DNA from: Holophagales bacterium
GTDB lineage: Bacteria > Acidobacteriota > Thermoanaerobaculia > Multivoradales > JAGPDF01
DNA: 64,000 nt
Reading direction: 5' to 3'
Assembly: GCA_016699405.1 (NCBI GenBank)
Contig: CP064972.1
Coordinates: forward strand, 1,054,001-1,118,000
Position numbers and translations under genes: made by a program. The notes below the pieces were generated by a model. The model was not told the DNA's origin and searched no databases. It saw only the letters and a list, made by a program, of their open reading frames with translations. Numbering within the stretch: the first letter of the stretch is position 1; every line of letters starts with the position of its first letter. Positions 59,750 to 64,000 of this stretch are shown here, piece by piece.

Positions 59750-62335
59750 GTGAGACCGAACGGATTGCTGCGAGGGCCACGATCGGTCGCGCTCGTCGGA
59801 GGTCTCCTCCTGGCGATGTGGCCGGTGCTCGCCGCAGCAGCGACGACAGCACGAGCACCACGCTTCGGCCCCGTTCCTCGCTGGGTCAGGCCCCTCCCCG
59901 TGCCGGTCGACGGGATGGAGGCGGCCGACGCCGGCAACGGGATCGTCCAACTCCTGCTCGACCACCAGATGAGCCCCGCCGACGAGGCACTCTTCGTCCA
60001 CGATGCGCGCAAGCTCACCAACGCTGCCGGGGTGCAGCGAGGCTCCCAACTCTCCTTCGGATGGGATCCGAGCTACCAGACGCTCACGCTCCACTTCGTC
60101 TCCGTGCTGCGTGGCGGCAAGCGGATCAACGCGCTTCGCCGGGCCGACGTCAAGGTCCTCGAGCGCGAAACGGAGATGGACTGGCATCTCTACGACGGGT
60201 CGCTGACCGCCTTGCTGGTCCTCAAGGACGTGCGGCCCGGGGATGTCGTCGACTACGCCTACTCGGTGCACGGCGAGAACCCGATCCTCGGCGGACGGTA
60301 CTTCGACGGGCTGGGGATGCGTGGCTCGGTGCCCTACGCCGAGGTCCGCTACCGCCTTCTCTGGCCGCCGGGGCGGGCCCTGTACACCAAGGCCCACGGG
60401 GAGGTCCCCGACCCCGTCGTCACGCCGCAGGGAGCGTTCACCGAGTACCTCTGGGAGGCGAAGAACGTGCCGGCGCTGCTCGCCGACTCGGACCTTCCCT
60501 CGTGGTTCGATCCGTATCCCTGGGTCCAGATCTCCGAGCTGGCTTCGTGGCGCGACGTCGCGCGCTGGGCCGTTCCCCTCTACGAGCTCGCGACCCCAGG
60601 CGAGGCGGTTCGCGCCGAGGCCCGGCGGATCGAGGCCGCGGGCGCCACGCCGCGCGACCGTGTCGTGGCGGCCCTGCGCTTCGTGCAAGAGGAGATCCGC
60701 TATCTCGGTCTCGAGATGGGCACCGGCTCCTATCGCCCGAACCCGCCACGCGATGTCCTGGCCCGCCGCTTCGGCGATTGCAAGGACAAGGCGCTGCTCT
60801 TCGTGGCGCTCCTCGGCGAGCTCGGCGTCGAGGCGAGACCCGCGCTCGTTCACACGGAGGAGCGTCAGGGGCTCGAGCGATGGCACCCCTCTCCGGTGGC
60901 TTTCAACCACGTGATCGTCCGCGTGATCCTCGAGGGCAAGGAGCTCTGGCTCGATCCGACGCGGACGCGGCAGGGAGGAGCGCTCGAAGAGATCTGGCTT
61001 CCGCCCTTCCGCCGGGCGCTGATCGTCGATTCGTCGACGGAGGGCCTGGCGACGATCCCGGAGCATCCCGGGCGCGGGCCGTGGGTGAGCGTGGCCGAAA
61101 CCTGGACGGTTCCCGCCTTCGACGCCGCGGCGTCGTTCGTGGTCACGACGACCCGCCGGGGCCTCGCTGCCGACGCGGCTCGCGCGAACTTTGCGGAGAC
61201 CTCTCGCGACGTCATCGAGAAGGGTTCGCTCGAGTTCTACACCGAGCGCTACCCCGGCATCTCACAGGAAGCGCCGATCGAGACGACCGACGATCTGGCG
61301 GCCAACGTTTTCGTCGTGCGTGAGAGCTACTCGGTGAAGGGGCTGTTCGCGGCGGAGGACGGAAAGCGCCTGCTCAAAGCCTCGTTCTATCCGCAGGAGA
61401 TCCGCAACGCGCTGCCCGACCCGGGGTCGCGCCAGCGGACGATGCCGCTCGCCCTGCCCTACCCCGATCATCTCGTGCACGAGGCCGTCGTCCACCTGCC
61501 GACCGACTGGACCATGCCGGTGCACGACGAGACGGTGGCGACCTGGGCCTTCCGCTTCGTCAGCCAGGCCAGCAGCGCCGGCCGGGAGGTGAGGTTCCGA
61601 TACGAATGGAATGCGCTCCGGGACGCCATCGCGGTGGCGGAAGCGGGTCCGGCTCTGGCGAAGATCTCGAAGATCGTCGACGGCCTCGGTTGGGAACTGA
61701 CCTACGATCCGGACGCCCCGGTCGCGCAGCCGACCTCGGCGTGGGCGGACCTGAACCTCCCCGTCATCGCGGCGACGTTGCTTCTCCTCGTCCTTTGCGC
61801 GGCGGCGGCGGTGAAGCTCGCGAAGTGGCAGCTCACGACCCCCACCCTTCCGCCGTCGCCATCGGACGAGTCCCTCGTCGGCCTCGGCGGCTGGCTCGCG
61901 CTCTTCGGGTTCGGCTGCGTCGTGCGGCCGGTGGTGATTCTCGTCCAGGTGGCGACGAGCCATGCGCCGACGGTCTTCCGTTCGAGCGCCTGGAGTGCGC
62001 TCACCAGTCCCGGCGGTGCGTCGTACCACCCGGTCTGGGCGCCGCTCCTGCTCGGGGAGCTTTTCGTCAACGTCGCCCTCTTCGTCCTCTCGCTCCTCCT
62101 CGTGGTGGTCTTCTTCCAGAAGAAGCGGGTCTTTCCGCCGCTCGCCATCGCCACGCTGACGGTGATGTTCGTCCTCTCCGTGGCCGACAACGCCGCGGCG
62201 CAGTTCCTTCCCGCGAGCGTGCGTCCTGCCTCGGCGGCGGCGACGACCGAGGTGGGGCGAGCCGCCATCCAGGGGTTCCTCTGGATCCCGTACTTCGTCC
62301 GTTCGCGGCGCGTGCGCGCCACCTTCGTGAACTGA
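59750..62335 (+). CDS. DUF3857-transglutaminase-DUF2569 membrane protein
   Basis: 861 residues from GTG 59750, which directly precedes the signal segment (ALVGGLLLAMWPVLAAAATTARA); the frame is open 129 bases further upstream without a better start. An extracytoplasmic DUF3857 domain (about 45-270) leads to a transglutaminase-like core (about 300-420) with the catalytic Cys in RRFGDCKDKALLFVALLGELG and the His in FNHVIVRV. A second beta region follows. The C-terminus has about four membrane segments beginning LGGWLALFGFGCVVRPVVIL, a DUF2569-like module. The protein is thus held in the inner membrane by its tail. It may be a protease or cross-linking enzyme; substrates are unknown. Confidence 0.85.
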   Translation: MRPNGLLRGPRSVALVGGLLLAMWPVLAAAATTARAPRFGPVPRWVRPLPVPVDGMEAADAGNGIVQLLLDHQMSPADEALFVHDARKLTNAAGVQRGSQLSFGWDPSYQTLTLHFVSVLRGGKRINALRRADVKVLERETEMDWHLYDGSLTALLVLKDVRPGDVVDYAYSVHGENPILGGRYFDGLGMRGSVPYAEVRYRLLWPPGRALYTKAHGEVPDPVVTPQGAFTEYLWEAKNVPALLADSDLPSWFDPYPWVQISELASWRDVARWAVPLYELATPGEAVRAEARRIEAAGATPRDRVVAALRFVQEEIRYLGLEMGTGSYRPNPPRDVLARRFGDCKDKALLFVALLGELGVEARPALVHTEERQGLERWHPSPVAFNHVIVRVILEGKELWLDPTRTRQGGALEEIWLPPFRRALIVDSSTEGLATIPEHPGRGPWVSVAETWTVPAFDAAASFVVTTTRRGLAADAARANFAETSRDVIEKGSLEFYTERYPGISQEAPIETTDDLAANVFVVRESYSVKGLFAAEDGKRLLKASFYPQEIRNALPDPGSRQRTMPLALPYPDHLVHEAVVHLPTDWTMPVHDETVATWAFRFVSQASSAGREVRFRYEWNALRDAIAVAEAGPALAKISKIVDGLGWELTYDPDAPVAQPTSAWADLNLPVIAATLLLLVLCAAAAVKLAKWQLTTPTLPPSPSDESLVGLGGWLALFGFGCVVRPVVILVQVATSHAPTVFRSSAWSALTSPGGASYHPVWAPLLLGELFVNVALFVLSLLLVVVFFQKKRVFPPLAIATLTVMFVLSVADNAAAQFLPASVRPASAAATTEVGRAAIQGFLWIPYFVRSRRVRATFVN

Positions 62336-62347
62336 GCGCGGCGGTCT

Positions 62348-63529
62348 TCAGTTGAGGCGCGGGGCCGCGGCGGCTTGAGCCTTCTGCTGCAGCTTCGTGA
62401 GGTTCCGCTCGAAGCTCGCGCGGTCGGGCAGGTCGAAGCGGACGGCGAGCTCGACCGCTCGCCTCGAGGCCTGGAGCGCGTCGTCCCAGCGCGCGCCGCG
62501 CGCCAGCGCTTCGGCGAGGCTGTCCCAGGCGTTGGCGGAGCTCGGGTTCTCGCGTGCGGCGCGCTCGAAGACCGCGATCGCCTCGGTCACGCGGTCGCTG
62601 CCGAGAAGCTCGTACCCGACTTCGTTGAGCGCCGATTCCGGCACGGCGACTGGAATGCCGAGTCGCGCGGAGAGGGCGGCGAAATGCGCGTCCACAGCGG
62701 GCAGTCCCTTCGCCGCCAGATCCTCGGGGATCGCGTAGCCGGCGTAGAGGGAGCGCAGCGCGTCGACGATGCCGAGCAGGGGCAGGGCCGAGTGCGTCTC
62801 CTCGGGGAAGGAACGCACCCGAACACGGAGCGTGCCGGGTGCGGCCGCGGCGAGGGCGCGTGCCAGGCGTTCGTCGGCTGAGAGCGCCTGCTCGCGGTCG
62901 TCACCGTAGGCGAAATAGACGAAACGCGCCGGACGGTCGGTGCGGGCGAGCGCCGACTCGAGCTCGCGGATCGGCAACTGGCCGTCCCAGTCGAGGCTCG
63001 GGGCCAGGGCGAGGTAGGCGTGGTACGTCGCGGGTGCCGTCGCCAACTGATGCAGGACGTACTGGCCGCTCGCCGAATGCCCGGCGAGGATGCGGAACGG
63101 CGCCACGCGATAGTCGCGTTCGATGCGCGGAATCAGCTCGGTCGTGAGGAATCGGGTGAAGTTGGCGGCACCGCCGCCGCCGATCCAGGCCTGCGGCCAG
63201 TCGGTCTGCGTGAAGTCGCGCACACGGATCGTGCTGTGAACCGACACCACGATCAGCTCGGGGAGCTGGCCTTGCGCGGCGAGGAAGTCGCTCGACGCGA
63301 TCGCGTGCGCGCCGTGCGTCTGGCCGTCGAGCAGATAGAGCACCGGGTAGCGACGTTCGGTGGCCCAGGAGTAGCTTGCGGGAAGACGGACCTCGACATG
63401 GCGGGGCTCACCGAGCACGGCCGAGACGAGGTCGATCGTTTCCAGGTCTTTCGCCGCCGCGGGCCGGACGCTGGCGAGCAGGAGGAGTGACAGCAGGGTC
63501 TGTCTCAGGCGATCGATGCGTGGGTGCAA
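62348..63529 (-). CDS. secreted esterase (esterase D/IroE-like) with C-terminal TPR segment
   Basis: 393 residues from TTG 63529, directly before a clear signal peptide (LRQTLLSLLLLASVRPAAAKD), with GGGGGA about 10 bases upstream. The alpha/beta-hydrolase domain (about 30-265) is of the putative-esterase type: RRYPVLYLLDGQTHG, the nucleophile elbow LAGHSASGQYVLHQL, and a late His in EETHSALPL. About 100 C-terminal residues form a short TPR-like region (NEVGYELLGSDRVTEAIAVFERAARENPSSANAWDSLAEAL). It is probably periplasmic. Relatives cleave ester bonds of siderophores or small acyl esters. It is convergent with the transglutaminase gene, 12 bases apart. Confidence 0.87.
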   Translation of the reverse strand: MHPRIDRLRQTLLSLLLLASVRPAAAKDLETIDLVSAVLGEPRHVEVRLPASYSWATERRYPVLYLLDGQTHGAHAIASSDFLAAQGQLPELIVVSVHSTIRVRDFTQTDWPQAWIGGGGAANFTRFLTTELIPRIERDYRVAPFRILAGHSASGQYVLHQLATAPATYHAYLALAPSLDWDGQLPIRELESALARTDRPARFVYFAYGDDREQALSADERLARALAAAAPGTLRVRVRSFPEETHSALPLLGIVDALRSLYAGYAIPEDLAAKGLPAVDAHFAALSARLGIPVAVPESALNEVGYELLGSDRVTEAIAVFERAARENPSSANAWDSLAEALARGARWDDALQASRRAVELAVRFDLPDRASFERNLTKLQQKAQAAAAPRLN

Positions 63530-64000
63530 ACTCGGGTCCCCCGATGGCTGGACGCCCGATGCGAGCGGCGCGTGGTGCGGCAGGCGATGCGAATGGAGCG
63601 GAGGCGCATTATGGTCGATGAGTTGGAGAGGTTGCGGCTCGGATTGGCGTGCCGCCGAGTCGCGACGGCCTGGTCTCGGTCGGCAACGGCCGAACGTTCG
63701 AGTCCGGACTCCAGGGCCGCCCCTGCCGCACCGTCGACGGCGAGAACCGAGAAGGGCTGACGGACCCGCTGTGGAAGGGGGCGGGGCCAGTCCTCGCTGA
63801 CCTGACGCGCGTCGCTTCGGGAGACAAGGCCCCGAGCGGAGGCGGGTGCCCCCGGCGCGATCGACTGGGTTCTAGATTTCAGGAGGGGGGAGACTGGTAG
63901 CCCATTCGGTGGCGAGTTCGAACCCAGTATGGGATTCGAACCGCATTTACGCTTGGCTCCATGAAGTCGCGGCGTTGAGGCAAGCGGCTTGAGAATCAGC
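63530..64000. other. 471 bases at the window edge without a convincing gene
   Basis: Several short frames cross this stretch, but none has a ribosome site together with a protein-like sequence. Base composition is somewhat less G+C-rich towards the end. TAGATT at about 63873 followed by AGGAGGGGGG could announce a gene or leader that continues outside the window. A nested inverted repeat (63917-63940) is described separately. Confidence 0.5.
63917..63940. repeat. inverted repeat built on two TTCGAA palindromes
   Basis: TTCGAACCCA (63917-63926) and TGGG-A-TTCGAA (63930-63940) pair with a 3-base loop and one bulged A. Each arm itself contains the palindrome TTCGAA. It resembles paired tRNA T-loop sequence but no tRNA can be folded around it. 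It could be an operator, a recombination site or an RNA hairpin. Confidence 0.35.

Noticed and set aside
55801..60021. A very long open frame on the reverse strand opposite the second kinase, the tagged protein and the start of the transglutaminase gene
   Set aside because: At 70% G+C the antisense frames of real genes stay open by codon bias. The translation is Arg/Gly/Pro-rich without any domain, and the forward frames carry clear kinase and TPR motifs.
63901..63960. Possible reverse-strand tRNA because of GATTCGAACC
   Set aside because: The putative T stem does not pair (C-C and A-G mismatches) and no anticodon or acceptor stem can be folded.

Overview
The window (about 70% G+C, densely coded, no insertion sequences, CRISPR or rRNA seen) looks like chromosomal DNA of an Acidobacteriota-type bacterium, possibly near Thermoanaerobaculia. 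That placement is inference. It rests on a secreted protein with the von Willebrand domain type described from Acidobacteria (52197-53903), two ECF sigma factors each coupled to a Hanks-type kinase with TPR repeats, a secreted protein with a C-terminal domain I associate with these bacteria (32643-33485), and Gram-negative envelope features such as lipoproteins and L,D-transpeptidases.

Layout. 1-7.1 kb: the end of serS with a tRNA-Ser(UGA) just downstream, a YgjP-type metallopeptidase, a reverse-strand cell-wall operon (helical lipoprotein, two L,D-transpeptidases, a small secreted protein), transketolase and a tRNA-Ser(GCU). 7.3-9.5 kb: a secreted serine hydrolase paired with a secreted multi-domain protein. 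9.5-17.9 kb: glycan assembly genes, with a GT-C membrane glycosyltransferase divergent from three consecutive glycosyltransferases, two of them two-domain fusions. 18-20.2 kb: an ABC-2 exporter. 20.3-22.3 kb: a Spy/CpxP-like protein and a glutamine synthetase. 22.5-28.3 kb: a fatty-acid beta-oxidation operon (MerR regulator, thiolase, FadN-type bifunctional enzyme, acyl-CoA dehydrogenase with a one-base frameshift). 28.4-35.1 kb: homoserine dehydrogenase, a 56-residue protein, a large DUF4388 protein, a secreted protein, a cyclophilin and a Dnmt2-type methyltransferase.

35.2-40.6 kb is a signalling operon on the reverse strand: a membrane histidine kinase, a single-domain response regulator and a REC-PAS-GGDEF-EAL protein. 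40.8-44.5 kb holds a glycosyltransferase-sulfotransferase fusion coupled to a GT-C membrane protein. 44.5-62.3 kb contains two ECF sigma/Ser-Thr kinase pairs. Each pair lies next to a secreted protein with the same C-terminal 16-residue pattern D-x-F-E-x-G-x-L-x-x-W-S-T-x-x-x. Between the pairs are a PhyH-type oxygenase, a pyruvyltransferase-like protein, the VWA protein and a sugar-isomerase-like protein. The window closes with a transglutaminase-like membrane protein, a secreted esterase and about 470 bases without a convincing gene.

The candidates most worth following are the repeated sigma/kinase/tagged-protein arrangement, the bacterial Dnmt2 homologue, and the lipoprotein plus L,D-transpeptidase operon.
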